Below, one piece after another: positions 7,440-15,966 of a stretch of 34,964 nucleotides of DNA (position 1 is the first letter of the stretch; each line of letters starts with the position of its first letter). The notes under the pieces are model-generated. The model did no database searches. It was not told the DNA's origin and saw only the letters and a list, made by a program, of their open reading frames with translations. A program made the position numbers and the translations under genes. Origin of the DNA: Acidobacteriota bacterium (lineage in GTDB: Bacteria > Acidobacteriota > Terriglobia > Bryobacterales > Bryobacteraceae); the NCBI GenBank assembly GCA_003223115.1, contig QHXW01000284.1, forward strand, positions 25,429 to 60,392. Reading direction: 5' to 3'.

Positions 7440-8866
7440 ACTGCTGGTGTTGGCGATGGCGACTTCGGGATCGGGCCGATATGAACAAGCGGGGCATTGA
7501 CGGTGTCGCCATCGGTCATATTTGCCGCGGGCTCTGTGGAGGCGAGCAGCGTGCCTACCAGATCATAGTCGTGCGCTTCGGTGATGCGCAGCTTGCGGAT
7601 TTCGCCCGGCTGCGGCGGCTGGTCTTCATAATCGTTGATCATGACGATCCCATCGATCTCGGGCGCTTGGGACGGCATGCGGGCTTCCCAAAGCAGCTCC
7701 GTCTCTTTTGAAACGCCTTCCACAACAACCGGTGTCTCGGTTCCAACCAAAAGGCGGTTGCGCGTGCGCGATACCTTACGCTGCAAGGCAGCCAGGCGCC
7801 GCTTGCGGAGGTAGATGGCGCGTGCGTCGACTTTATTGTCCAGGTGATAACTGGCGCTGGTGTCTTCGTCGGAATACGAGAAAATGCCCAGCCGGTCGAA
7901 GCGCGCGGCTTCGACAAACTGGCAGAGTTCCCGAAAGTCCGCATCGGTTTCGCCCGGAAAGCCCACAATCATGCTGGTGCGGATCGCAACACCGGGAATC
8001 GTGCGTCGAATGCGCTCGAGCAGCTTGAGGAAAATGTCGCCCGAGGCCCCGCGTTTCATGCGTTTCAACACCGGCGCGCTGGCATGCTGCAGAGGCATGT
8101 CGATGTATTTCACGAGCGACGGATACTGTGCCATCGTGTCCAGCAGCTTTTGCGTGATCTTGTTGGGATAGGCGTAGAGGAACCGGATCCATTTTTCCTG
8201 CGCGGTTTCGATCTGCGCCAGCCGCTCCAACAGCAGCGCCAGGCCATTCTGGATGCCGTGATCTTCGCCAAAGCAAGTGGTGTCCTGTCCGATGAGGTTG
8301 ATTTCCCGAACCCCCTGGCGGAACAGCCGCGTGGCCTCCGCAACCACGGATTGGAAGCGGCGGCTCCGGAACTTGCCGCGATACTGCGGGATGACGCAAA
8401 AGGTACACGGATGATCGCAGCCCTCGGCGATCTTGATATATGCGTAGTGCCGCGGAGTAGCCAGAATGCGCGGGGTCAGGTCGTGGTACAGATACTGCTC
8501 AAATGGATTGGCCTCGGCGGGCGTTCCCTCGCAAAGCGCGACGATCTCATCCAGCTCATTGGTGCCGATGACGGCATCCACCTCCGGGATTTGCTTACGA
8601 ATCTCGTCGCGATAGCGCTCTACCAGGCACCCGGCAACGATCAACTTTTGGGCGCGGCCGACTTTCTTGTATTCCGCCATCTCGAGGATGGTGTCGACGG
8701 ATTCTTTTTTGGCGGGGTCGATGAAGCTGCAAGTGTTGACGACCAGGATATCGGCCTGGTCCGCATGGGGCGTCAGCTCATGACCGCGCGCCGCGAGCTG
8801 GCCCATCATGACTTCGCTGTCCACTAGGTTTTTGGGACAGCCCAAACTGACAAATCCGATTTTCAA
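7436..8866 (-). CDS. rimO: Ribosomal protein S12 methylthiotransferase RimO
   Basis: A 476-residue radical SAM methylthiotransferase that adds a methylthio group to the conserved aspartate of ribosomal protein S12. The N-terminal domain binds one 4Fe-4S cluster through Cys10 (SLGCPKN), Cys46 (NTCSF) and Cys80 (AGC). The radical SAM cluster is bound by Cys150, Cys154 and Cys157 (EGCDHPCTFC). A TRAM domain occupies about residues 375-440. A 35-residue tail after the TRAM domain (ASTEPAANMTDGD...) is extra and low in complexity. Translation starts at a TTG at 8866 with a GAGG element about 9 bases upstream. First clear gene of the run leading to cinA; the downstream yacG start overlaps its stop. 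Confidence 0.96.
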   Translation of the reverse strand: MKIGFVSLGCPKNLVDSEVMMGQLAARGHELTPHADQADILVVNTCSFIDPAKKESVDTILEMAEYKKVGRAQKLIVAGCLVERYRDEIRKQIPEVDAVIGTNELDEIVALCEGTPAEANPFEQYLYHDLTPRILATPRHYAYIKIAEGCDHPCTFCVIPQYRGKFRSRRFQSVVAEATRLFRQGVREINLIGQDTTCFGEDHGIQNGLALLLERLAQIETAQEKWIRFLYAYPNKITQKLLDTMAQYPSLVKYIDMPLQHASAPVLKRMKRGASGDIFLKLLERIRRTIPGVAIRTSMIVGFPGETDADFRELCQFVEAARFDRLGIFSYSDEDTSASYHLDNKVDARAIYLRKRRLAALQRKVSRTRNRLLVGTETPVVVEGVSKETELLWEARMPSQAPEIDGIVMINDYEDQPPQPGEIRKLRITEAHDYDLVGTLLASTEPAANMTDGDTVNAPLVHIGPIPKSPSPTPAV

Positions 8867-8938
8867 GTATTGAGTCCTCGGAGGGCGTTCAACTTCAGGA
8901 TATCATGCGTGCCGCCGGGGGCCGACGTCTGGGCCACG

Positions 8939-8961
8939 ACAGGCAGGAATGCCTATTCTAC
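8939..8961 (+). repeat. GGAA-loop palindromic repeat, singlet
   Basis: The 14-base core AGGCAGGAATGCCT at 8941-8954 is a perfect hairpin: five-base arms AGGCA/TGCCT around a GGAA loop. The 23-base stretch 8939-8961 recurs in reverse orientation at 31441-31463 with one mismatch. It lies between the rimO start and the small membrane protein gene. It behaves like a REP-type interspersed element. Confidence 0.75.
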
Positions 8962-8977
8962 AGGGCGGGAATGCAAC

Positions 8978-9238
8978 TCAGGACTGCGGTGCGGGCTTAG
9001 ATTTCAGCGGAGCGGGATTGTGCCGCTTCAGGATGCTCATGAAGATGCCAATAAGGACGTAGAGAGCGCACAATGCGCCGCCGGCTGAGGAAGCGAACAC
9101 ACCGAAGATCACCACGGCCCAGGCGAGAGTGCCGCTGCCGGATGGCTCGGCGCTTGCGAGGGCTTGGGCACATCCAATGCCCAGGCCGGCAACGCCAGTT
9201 CCCAACAGGAGGAGTCCAATTCTGAGAGGGTTTTTCAT
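8978..9238 (-). CDS. Small two-span membrane protein, unknown
   Basis: An 86-residue protein with two hydrophobic segments. The first (about residues 4-22) could be a signal peptide or membrane span ending near a glycine/cysteine-rich GIGCAQALAS; the second covers about 36-65 (LAWAVVIFGVFASS...LCALYVLIGIFM). A basic tail follows (LKRHNPAPLKSKPAP). I do not recognise a family. The ATG at 9238 is preferred to a TTG at 9247. It begins 19 bases after the AAA+ ATPase gene on the same strand, so the two are probably cotranscribed. Coding status rests on length, membrane pattern and tight spacing only. Confidence 0.6.
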   Translation of the reverse strand: MKNPLRIGLLLLGTGVAGLGIGCAQALASAEPSGSGTLAWAVVIFGVFASSAGGALCALYVLIGIFMSILKRHNPAPLKSKPAPQS

Positions 9239-9257
9239 TGGCTTCAATTGACTGGTT

Positions 9258-10601
9258 TCACCAGCTATGGTCGATGGTGTTCTTTTGATAGGACTGCGTG
9301 AAGTAGAGGTTCACGGCGCGCTGCAAGTCAGACTTGGTCATCTGGATGGGCCGCTTTTCGTACTCGCTGATGGACACGATGATGTTGCACAAATCCATGG
9401 GATAGCAGGCGCGCAGTTCGCTGCGGCCATCAGACAGGCAGAGGCCCCGCACGTAATCTACGGTCTCGAGATCGTAAGGCAGTTTTTTCTGGATGGCGAC
9501 ACGACGCCAGATTTCATTAAAGGTCGGTGCATCCACCGGTTCCACGAAAACTTTGTTCTGGATGCGGCGTAAGAAGGTGGCGTCGGCCAGGTCTTCCGGA
9601 TTGAGGTTGGTGGAAAAGACCACCATCATCTCGAACGGGATTTGGAATTTGATGCCGTAAGACAGAGTCAAGTAATCTACGCGGCGGTCGAGCGGCACGA
9701 TCCAGCGATTGAGCAGCTCGCGCGGAGACATCACCTGACGGCCGAAGTCGTCGATCAGAAAAATGCCGTTGTTGGCTTTCATCTGCAGCGGCGCCGCGAA
9801 CACGCCGGAGGATTCGTCCTGATGCATCTCGAGCATGCTGGGCACCAGTTCGCCGCCCACCATGATGAACGGGCGCTTGCAGGGGACCCAGCGCGCATCG
9901 AGCTCCGCATCCTCCCGGTCTAAAGGCTGGTGCACCACTGGGTCGAACAGCACGACGATTTTTGCATCCACCTCGACCGCATAGGGAATCAGAATGGAGT
10001 CGCGGTACATGCGCAGCAGCCGCTCCGCCAGGCTGGTTTTTCCGTTGCCCGACGGCCCGTAGAGAAACAAAGATCGTTGTGAGACAATGGCCGGCCCCAT
10101 CTGATCGAGTAGCCGGTCGGAGAGCACGAGATCCGAAAGAGCCTGTCGCAACCCGTCGCGATCTACGTCAATGGTTGCGGATTGCGCCTTGGTCGCCAGG
10201 TGGTAATCGCGGATGGATACCGGCGCTGGGCCTACGTAACGGCAGACGCGGAAGCGCTCCGCCGCCAAATCACGGCCGGCGTTGGTCAAGGTGAAGGCGT
10301 AATCCTCACCGATGGCGCCTTTAACTTCCACCAGGTGCTGTTGCCTGAGTTCGCGGTACAGAGGGTCGAGAACCGGGGTCGAGATCTTCAGGGTGCGGCT
10401 GGTGGTTTCGAGGCTGGTCATGCCGTCCATGTGCAGGTGGCGCAGGATCAGGTCTATAACCACGGATTTCGGGATTCTGAGATCCGCCAGCCGGGTCGGG
10501 ACAGCGGGCCAGAACGCCGGGCGGCGTGAGGCGGTTTTGTCGGCTCCATTGATGGTGCTGCTGGTGGTGGTGTTGGCGGACTGCTGGATCACTACTGGCA
10601 C
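9258..10601 (-). CDS. AAA+ ATPase with N-terminal winged helix
   Basis: A 447-residue cytoplasmic ATPase. Residues about 45-115 have a winged-helix pattern (VIDLILRHLHMDGMTSLETTSRTLKI..., then a YAFTLTNAGRDLA wing), suggesting a DNA- or protein-binding module. The ATPase core has Walker A GPSGNGKTS at 182-190 and Walker B GIFLIDDFGRQ at 279-289. Sensor-1-like VVFSTNLNPEDL follows and a possible arginine finger is in FLRRIQNKV. The C-terminal region resembles the lid of MoxR/AAA_5 ATPases. Proteins of this build occur near pilus/Tad or regulatory genes in other bacteria, but no such genes are here. Start is a GTG at 10601 with GGAG about 9 bases upstream. Precise role unknown. Confidence 0.8.
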   Translation of the reverse strand: MPVVIQQSANTTTSSTINGADKTASRRPAFWPAVPTRLADLRIPKSVVIDLILRHLHMDGMTSLETTSRTLKISTPVLDPLYRELRQQHLVEVKGAIGEDYAFTLTNAGRDLAAERFRVCRYVGPAPVSIRDYHLATKAQSATIDVDRDGLRQALSDLVLSDRLLDQMGPAIVSQRSLFLYGPSGNGKTSLAERLLRMYRDSILIPYAVEVDAKIVVLFDPVVHQPLDREDAELDARWVPCKRPFIMVGGELVPSMLEMHQDESSGVFAAPLQMKANNGIFLIDDFGRQVMSPRELLNRWIVPLDRRVDYLTLSYGIKFQIPFEMMVVFSTNLNPEDLADATFLRRIQNKVFVEPVDAPTFNEIWRRVAIQKKLPYDLETVDYVRGLCLSDGRSELRACYPMDLCNIIVSISEYEKRPIQMTKSDLQRAVNLYFTQSYQKNTIDHSW

Positions 10602-10817
10602 TCTGGTTGACTCCTGCGATCTGCTTTGAGCCGCTGGCTGGCTATTTCTCTCGCCCGACGCTCAGATTAACATAGTTTTTTTTAAATTCGATCTAAATTA
10701 AAGCGTAAATCCAGAGAAATTTGTTAATTGCGTGGCATTTTGGAGAATTCGTGCGCCTCCGCTCCTGAGCAGCGTGACTTGAAGGCGAGCACTGTTTACT
10801 TACGTTACTATGGGCTG
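10602..10817. promoter_or_regulatory. Divergent promoter region, AT-rich
   Basis: About 215 bases separate the divergent AAA+ ATPase and Mrp genes. The centre (about 10668-10735) is strikingly AT-rich for this chromosome, with a run of eight T (from about 10677) and two TAAATT repeats. This composition fits promoter and UP-like elements for both genes. Specific hexamers cannot be assigned with confidence. The frame of mrp is open through part of this region but lacks similarity. Confidence 0.5.
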
Positions 10818-11651
10818 ATGAGTCCCGAGCAACCCAACCAGCCACCCAAGCTTCCGATTCCCGGTGTACGGAATCTGATCGCGGTGGGATCTGGAAAAGG
10901 CGGCGTAGGCAAAACGACGGTGGCGGTAAACCTCTCCGTGGCCCTGGCCGCGCTGGGCCACAAGGTCGGACTGATGGATGCCGACGTTTACGGACCCAAT
11001 GTGCCCATGATGATGGGTATCAACCGAACCCCCATGGCGTACGGCGAGCGCATCCAGCCGCTCGAGCAATTCGGTGTGAAGTTGATGTCCATGGGCTTCC
11101 TGAATCCCGGCGACAAGCCGCTGGTTTGGCGCGGGCCCATGCTGCACAGCGTGATCCAACAGTTTCTTCGCGGAGTGGACTGGGGCGATCTGGATTACCT
11201 GGTGATCGATTTGCCGCCGGGAACCGGCGATGTGCAGCTGACTTTGATCCAGACGGCGCCCGTTACCGGGGCAGTGGTCGTGACCACACCTTCCGACGTA
11301 TCGCTCGAAGATGCGCGCAAAGCGGTGCACATGTTCAGCCAGGTGCGCGTGCCGATTCTCGGGATTGTGGAAAACATGAGTTATCTGGTTTGCCCGCACT
11401 GCAAGGAGCGCGTGGACGTCTTCAGCACCGGCGGCGGAGAACGAACGGCGCGCGAGATGAATGTGAATTTTTTGGGGGCGCTGCCGCTTGATCCCGAGGT
11501 ACGCGCGGGTGGAGATTCGGGGCGGCCGGTTGCCGGGCGCAATGGCAATGACCCGCACGGTGCGATCTTTCGTGAACTGGCTCAGAGAATGATCGCCCGC
11601 ATTGTCGAGATCGGGCCGCCTACGGGACCGAAGATCGAGATCACGGAATAG
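10818..11651 (+). CDS. mrp: Mrp/NBP35-family Fe-S carrier ATPase
   Basis: A 277-residue P-loop protein that binds and delivers Fe-S clusters. From the ATG at 10818 (MSPEQPNQ) the protein goes straight into PIPGVRNLIAVGSGKGGVGKTT, with the deviant Walker A at residues 24-34. The Mrp signature LDYLVIDLPPGTGDVQLTL is present, and the CPHC pair (about residues 192-195) is the expected cluster-bridging site. The N-terminal MIP18/DUF59 domain found in many bacterial Mrp proteins is missing, so this is the short NBP35/ApbC-like form. An in-frame upstream extension to 10728 has no family similarity and is not used. It stands alone on the plus strand, convergent with the next gene. Confidence 0.93.
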   Translation: MSPEQPNQPPKLPIPGVRNLIAVGSGKGGVGKTTVAVNLSVALAALGHKVGLMDADVYGPNVPMMMGINRTPMAYGERIQPLEQFGVKLMSMGFLNPGDKPLVWRGPMLHSVIQQFLRGVDWGDLDYLVIDLPPGTGDVQLTLIQTAPVTGAVVVTTPSDVSLEDARKAVHMFSQVRVPILGIVENMSYLVCPHCKERVDVFSTGGGERTAREMNVNFLGALPLDPEVRAGGDSGRPVAGRNGNDPHGAIFRELAQRMIARIVEIGPPTGPKIEITE

Positions 11652-11661
11652 TTCAGCTGGC

Positions 11662-12453
11662 CTATCGCCAGAGCCTGTGTGGAAGCAAGTAAGTAAAGCC
11701 GGCGAACACTTCCCATCGCGTCGACGTTGCCGTCAAGCCTCGATTGAATCCGGCATCCAGAACCAGGTTTTTCCGTGCCCTGTAAGCCAACGCCCAAAGG
11801 TTTCCCACGGCACGGCCGCGCACGAACGGTTGCGTAAAGTGCCAAATCTCCCCGGACAAGTTGAAACGGTTGCCGATGCTGTGCGACACCGAAAGCGTTT
11901 GGCCCAACTGGAGCCGGTGTGCGTCTGTTTCAGACATCTCGTTGAACAAAGCGTTGGCATCGTAATGAAAGCCCCGGACATCGGCGCTCGCCAGCAGGAT
12001 GAATGAATTTCCGGGACTGCCAAAATCAAGGTCGGGAGCGCTGCCATTGTATACACGGCGAAAATAACTGACGGCGATGGTGGGATGGGCTCCTTCTCCG
12101 GCGTGCAGCATTGCCTGAGCGCCGAGAAACACTTCCCCGGTTCCATTCGCGCGCAGGTTCTCAGTCCGGTAGTGTGCCAGTGGCTGCAGGGACGCGAGAA
12201 ATTGCACGCGCTTGTGCACCGTCAGTTTGATCACTTCATTGAAGCTTGTCTGCGAAGCAAATTCGGGCGAGTGGCGCGCCGTGAGGCTGCCCGTCTCGAA
12301 CTGCAGGTAGGTAACCGGCGTCAAGGTTGCGGGGGTGGAAACCGTCGGACGCGCCGGATTGGCTTCAGGCTCGCTCGCACTCTGCTGGCATTCGAGTAGC
12401 GAAGCTGAAAACAGGACAAACGCCGCGGAGCGTGACTGGACCCGGTACCTCAC
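11662..12453 (-). CDS. Outer-membrane beta-barrel-like protein
   Basis: A 263-residue protein with an N-terminal signal peptide (hydrophobic FVLFSASLL near residues 12-20) and a Pro/Thr-rich linker. The remainder alternates hydrophobic and polar residues in strands, with many aromatic girdle positions (HYRTENLRANGTGEVFLGAQ, FAGFTYLL). The style fits the 'phenol MetA degradation'-like outer-membrane family (PF13557), whose members are often called transporters but are poorly characterised. The start is a GTG at 12453 and is uncertain. The gene ends 10 bases from the convergent mrp stop. No operon partner is obvious. Confidence 0.65.
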   Translation of the reverse strand: MRYRVQSRSAAFVLFSASLLECQQSASEPEANPARPTVSTPATLTPVTYLQFETGSLTARHSPEFASQTSFNEVIKLTVHKRVQFLASLQPLAHYRTENLRANGTGEVFLGAQAMLHAGEGAHPTIAVSYFRRVYNGSAPDLDFGSPGNSFILLASADVRGFHYDANALFNEMSETDAHRLQLGQTLSVSHSIGNRFNLSGEIWHFTQPFVRGRAVGNLWALAYRARKNLVLDAGFNRGLTATSTRWEVFAGFTYLLPHRLWR

Positions 12454-12533
12454 GACTAGCTATTTTAACCAGGCGCACGAACGTGAGCGGTGGCTTGAGC
12501 CGTATTCTGAGGGGTATTGCAGGCGTGAAATCC

Positions 12534-12761
12534 CTATAGTTTTGGTTTCGGTGGCGGCAGTTCGCGTGCGGTCACGGGGTCCTGGAAGCCGGTGCGCGCA
12601 TGACTTCCGTCGCAAAACGGTTTATTCTGCGACTGCCCGCAGCGGCACAGAGAAATCAGCGTGCGCCCGGCCAATCCAAATGCGCGGCCTTCCGGATCGA
12701 AAATTTCAAACTCACCTTCGATGCGGATCGGACCGTTCGACTGCACTGTGATCTTGGTCAT
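12534..12761 (-). CDS. CDGSH iron-sulfur domain protein
   Basis: A 75-residue protein with the full CDGSH motif CRCGQSQNKPFCDGSH: cluster ligands Cys39, Cys41, Cys50 and His54. The family binds a redox-active 2Fe-2S cluster with three Cys and one His ligand. N-terminal residues form the beta strands of the usual fold (ITVQSNGPIRIEG). No signal or membrane segment, so it is cytoplasmic. The gene starts 18 bases after the LolA-like gene ends and probably shares its transcript. Single-motif bacterial CDGSH proteins are usually handlers of electrons or Fe-S clusters; the partner is unknown. Confidence 0.9.
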   Translation of the reverse strand: MTKITVQSNGPIRIEGEFEIFDPEGRAFGLAGRTLISLCRCGQSQNKPFCDGSHARTGFQDPVTARELPPPKPKL

Positions 12762-12779
12762 CGAACCGATGGTACCAGA

Positions 12780-13583
12780 TCACTGTTTCGGCGGATTCGG
12801 ATTCGGTTTTTCCTTCTGGTCTTTGTTCTCGTTGACTTGCTCGCCGAACTGGATATTGCTCTCGGCCTTGAACTGCTTGTAGTCCTCGTACTTCACAATC
12901 ATCTTGATGGGCTGCGGTCCGGATTGGAAGTGGAGAGTGTCATTGGCTTGCGTGAACACCGGGAACCAGTACTTGTTATCGACCTGCTCGCGGTAAGTTT
13001 CGAATTTGGGGAACTGGTTGTCCTCGCCCTTTTTGAGACGCCCCACGCCCTTGCCATACGTTTTGACAATTTGCAGGTCGCGGTCGTCCACCCAGATTTC
13101 GCCTTCGAAATAGCGCTGTGCCGGCTCGAGCTTCTTGGGTTTCACGGCGAACACGTAGCAGGGGATCTCGTCGGCCTTCTGTTTGCCCAGGTAGCGAATG
13201 TAGTACTTGGGAATTTCCGATGTGGTCAGCACGAACGGTTGTACGTTGCGAAGGTCCTGCAGATCTTCCGGCGTCAGAGTTAAATTGACCAGCGTCGGGA
13301 CAGGGGCCCGCACCACTTTTTCAGTGCGCTTGCCGTCGGGCGAGAAAATGATGTCGGCCACCACTTCATAACGCCCGCGCGTCGACCCGCTCTCATCCAA
13401 CTCTTGAATCTTGACGGTCTGGCGATAGGTGTAATTCTCGCGAGCCTTGGCAAATTCCGCTTCCTTGGCGGCGAATTTCTGGATGATTTCTTCCGGATTG
13501 ACGTCCTTGACGTCCCCGGCCCATACCGGAAGACACACGGCCGCAAGGGCCCCCCAAGTCAGCAGACGCATAGTGCCTCTCAT
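12780..13583 (-). CDS. LolA-like outer-membrane lipoprotein-sorting protein
   Basis: A 267-residue periplasmic protein. The signal peptide is MRGTMRLLTWGALAAVCLPVWA with likely cleavage after WA. The mature part has the half-barrel pattern of LolA/LolB-fold proteins (YRQTVKIQELDESGSTRGRY, GEIWVDDRDLQIVKTYG, YWFPVFTQANDTLHF). Such proteins are abundant in Acidobacteriota and are annotated as lipoprotein-sorting-like, but true Lol function is unproven. The C-terminus is highly charged and Pro/Asn/Lys-rich. AGGAG stands about 10 bases before the ATG. It lies 13 bases after the acyl-CoA dehydrogenase gene, so cotranscription is likely although the link in function is unclear. Confidence 0.75.
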   Translation of the reverse strand: MRGTMRLLTWGALAAVCLPVWAGDVKDVNPEEIIQKFAAKEAEFAKARENYTYRQTVKIQELDESGSTRGRYEVVADIIFSPDGKRTEKVVRAPVPTLVNLTLTPEDLQDLRNVQPFVLTTSEIPKYYIRYLGKQKADEIPCYVFAVKPKKLEPAQRYFEGEIWVDDRDLQIVKTYGKGVGRLKKGEDNQFPKFETYREQVDNKYWFPVFTQANDTLHFQSGPQPIKMIVKYEDYKQFKAESNIQFGEQVNENKDQKEKPNPNPPKQ

Positions 13584-13596
13584 TTCAATGACGCTC

Positions 13597-14772
13597 CTAC
13601 CGTTCGAGTAGTTTCTTGGCGATCGTCAGCAACTGTATGTTGCTTGTTCCCTCATAGATCCGGCCGATTTTGGCGTCCCGGTAAAGCTTCTCGACTGGAT
13701 AGTCTTTCGTAATGCCCACGCCACCGAAGATCTCGATGGCTTTCGAAGCGATGTTTTCGGCCATTTCCGAGCTGTAGTACTTGGCCATGGCGGCCTCGGT
13801 CACAAATGGCAGACCCGCATCCCGCAGGCGCGCGGCGTTATAGACCAGCAGGCGGGCCGCTTCGAGCTCGGTCGTCATCTTCGCCAGTTGGAACTGGATC
13901 CCTTGAAACTCGCCGATGGTCTTGCCAAACTGTTTGCGCTGTTTGGCATAACCGAGGGCGTGCTCAAACGCCCCGCGCGCCAGGCCGATCATTTGCGCGC
14001 CAATGGCGATACGTCCTTCATTCAGCGTTTCGATAGCGATCTTGTAGCCCTTGCCCACCTCGCCCATGACATTTTCTTTGGGCACCCGGCAATTGTCCAG
14101 AATCAACTCGCAGGTGGATGAGGCGCGGATGCCGAGTTTGTCTTCCTTCTTGCCGACCTGAAAGCCGGCGAAATCGCGCTCGATCAGGAAGGCCGTGACG
14201 CCGCGATAACCGGCGGCTGGATGGGCATTGGCGAACAGCAAAAACAGGCCTGCTTCGGCGGCATTAGTGATCCACAGTTTGCGTCCGTTCAGCAGGAAAT
14301 GGTCGCCCCGATCTTCGGCGCGCGTGGACATGGCAAACGCATCGGAGCCGGAGCCGGCTTCTGAAAGGGCATAGGATGACACGGTGTCCGCCGCCAGCCG
14401 GGGCAGGTAACGCTTTTTCTGTTCGGCATTGGCCCAGCGCAGAATGGCGTTGTTCACGATGGTATTCTGCACGTCCACGATGACGCCCGCGGATGGGTCG
14501 ACAGCCGAGAGCTCTTCGACCGCCATCACGCACTGGAAGAAAGTTCCCGCCTGGCCCCCGAACTCCTCGGGGATCTCGATACCCATCAGGCCCAGCTCGA
14601 AGAATTGCCGGATGATGTCTTTGCGAAACACACCGGCCTCATCCATCTCGCGGACGTGAGGGCCGATTTCATCGCGCGCAAACCGGCGCACGGTGGATTG
14701 AAACAGCTTTTCCTCTTCGCTGAGCGCGGTGAGGGGTTGAACGAACGTTTCCAGCGGTGCGCTGACCTGCAT
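13597..14772 (-). CDS. Acyl-CoA dehydrogenase, short/branched-chain type
   Basis: A 391-residue FAD-dependent acyl-CoA dehydrogenase of normal length. The three domains are visible: N-terminal helices, the central beta domain (YALSEAGSGSDA at 134-145, LWITNAAEAG) and the C-terminal helical domain. The catalytic base is Glu374 in RIYEGTSNIQ, the position used by short- and branched-chain enzymes. Sequence style is closest to short/branched-chain (2-methyl) acyl-CoA dehydrogenases, so substrates may come from isoleucine or fatty acid breakdown. Electrons would pass to ETF. No other beta-oxidation gene is in the window. Downstream genes (LolA-like, CDGSH) follow closely. Confidence 0.93.
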   Translation of the reverse strand: MQVSAPLETFVQPLTALSEEEKLFQSTVRRFARDEIGPHVREMDEAGVFRKDIIRQFFELGLMGIEIPEEFGGQAGTFFQCVMAVEELSAVDPSAGVIVDVQNTIVNNAILRWANAEQKKRYLPRLAADTVSSYALSEAGSGSDAFAMSTRAEDRGDHFLLNGRKLWITNAAEAGLFLLFANAHPAAGYRGVTAFLIERDFAGFQVGKKEDKLGIRASSTCELILDNCRVPKENVMGEVGKGYKIAIETLNEGRIAIGAQMIGLARGAFEHALGYAKQRKQFGKTIGEFQGIQFQLAKMTTELEAARLLVYNAARLRDAGLPFVTEAAMAKYYSSEMAENIASKAIEIFGGVGITKDYPVEKLYRDAKIGRIYEGTSNIQLLTIAKKLLER

Positions 14773-14841
14773 GCTACCAGTCTAATGCAACGTGCGGGAA
14801 GACAGGCTGAATCGCCGCGGCGGTTAAGTCGCGGCCTCGCC

Positions 14842-15951
14842 CTACGCGGTCGCCAGCTCTTTCCACGACCGTCCCTGCGATTCCGCCACGCCAGGATGCG
14901 TCAAGTAGCCCTTGTAGGTGTTCACACCGACTTTGAGGGCTGGGTGCTCTTCGCAGGCACGCTCCAATCCCTTGTTCGCCAGCTCCAGCAAGTACGGAAA
15001 CGTCGCGTTGGTCAGGGCGAAGGTGGCCGTGTGCGGAACGGCCGCCGGCATGTTCGACACGCAATAGTGCAAAACTCCATCGACGATGTACACCGGCTCA
15101 GTATGCGTCGTGGGATGCGAGGTTTCAAAGCAGCCTCCCTGGTCGATGGCCACATCCACAACCACGGAGCCGCGCTTCATGTTTGCGATCATCTGGCGGC
15201 GCACCAGCTTGGGCGCGGACGCGCCGGGGATCAGGACCGCGCCAATCACCAGATCGGTGAGCTTGAGCGTTTCGCCGACGGTGAAGACATTAGAGGCCAG
15301 CGTCACCACCTGACCGTTGAAGATGTCATCGAGCTCGCGCAGGCGGTTGAGGTTGCGGTCGATGATGGTGACATGCGCGCCCATGCCCACGGCGACTTTG
15401 GCGGCATTGGTGCCCACCACGCCCCCGCCCAGCACCACGATGTTGGCCGGAGCGACTCCCGGCACCCCTCCCAGCAGCACGCCGCGGCCGCCGTTCGGAG
15501 CCTCCAGGTATTGCGCGCCCACTTGCACAGCCATGCGGCCGGCCACTTCACTCATGGGCGTCAGCAGAGGCAGCGAGCCGTCTTCCTCGCGAATGGTCTC
15601 GTATGCCACGCCAATGACCTGGGCTTCGAGCAGGCGGTTGGTGAGTTCGGGGAGCGGCGCGAGATGCAGATAGGTGAACAGGATCAGGTCGGGCCGCAGA
15701 AAGCCGTATTCTGACGGCTGCGGTTCTTTGACCTTAACGATCAGGTCGGCCTTGTGCCAGACTTCCGCCGCCTTCTGCGCGATGCCGGCGCCAGCCTGCA
15801 TGTATTCCCGATCGGTAATGGCACTTCCTTCGCCTGCGCGCGACTCGACCAGCACCTCATGTCCTGCTTCACGCAGCGCTAGCACGCCGCTCGGAACCAG
15901 ACCGACACGGGTTTCGTGGTCCTTCACCTCTTTCGGAACCCCGATGATCAT
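14842..15951 (-). CDS. ald: Alanine dehydrogenase
   Basis: A 369-residue NAD-dependent alanine dehydrogenase, interconverting alanine and pyruvate plus ammonia. It starts [20 protein letters not shown]. Known active-site residues can be placed: Arg15, Lys75 (KVKEPQ) and His96 (LHLAP). The NAD-binding Rossmann motif is [13 protein letters not shown] at about 172-184. The second half of the substrate site is [12 protein letters not shown]. Length and motifs match the hexameric Ald family. It follows the peptidoglycan-binding protein gene by 15 bases on the same strand. Together with the AlaC-type enzyme at 1.5 kb it gives two routes between alanine and pyruvate. Confidence 0.96.
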   Translation of the reverse strand: MIIGVPKEVKDHETRVGLVPSGVLALREAGHEVLVESRAGEGSAITDREYMQAGAGIAQKAAEVWHKADLIVKVKEPQPSEYGFLRPDLILFTYLHLAPLPELTNRLLEAQVIGVAYETIREEDGSLPLLTPMSEVAGRMAVQVGAQYLEAPNGGRGVLLGGVPGVAPANIVVLGGGVVGTNAAKVAVGMGAHVTIIDRNLNRLRELDDIFNGQVVTLASNVFTVGETLKLTDLVIGAVLIPGASAPKLVRRQMIANMKRGSVVVDVAIDQGGCFETSHPTTHTEPVYIVDGVLHYCVSNMPAAVPHTATFALTNATFPYLLELANKGLERACEEHPALKVGVNTYKGYLTHPGVAESQGRSWKELATA

Positions 15952-15966
15952 GGCCGTATCTTAGCG

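Noticed and set aside
14605-15714. Long plus-strand open frame of 369 codons
   Set aside because: It is antisense to acyl-CoA dehydrogenase and alanine dehydrogenase, both with intact motifs, and shows only GC-driven His/Arg/Gly-rich composition.
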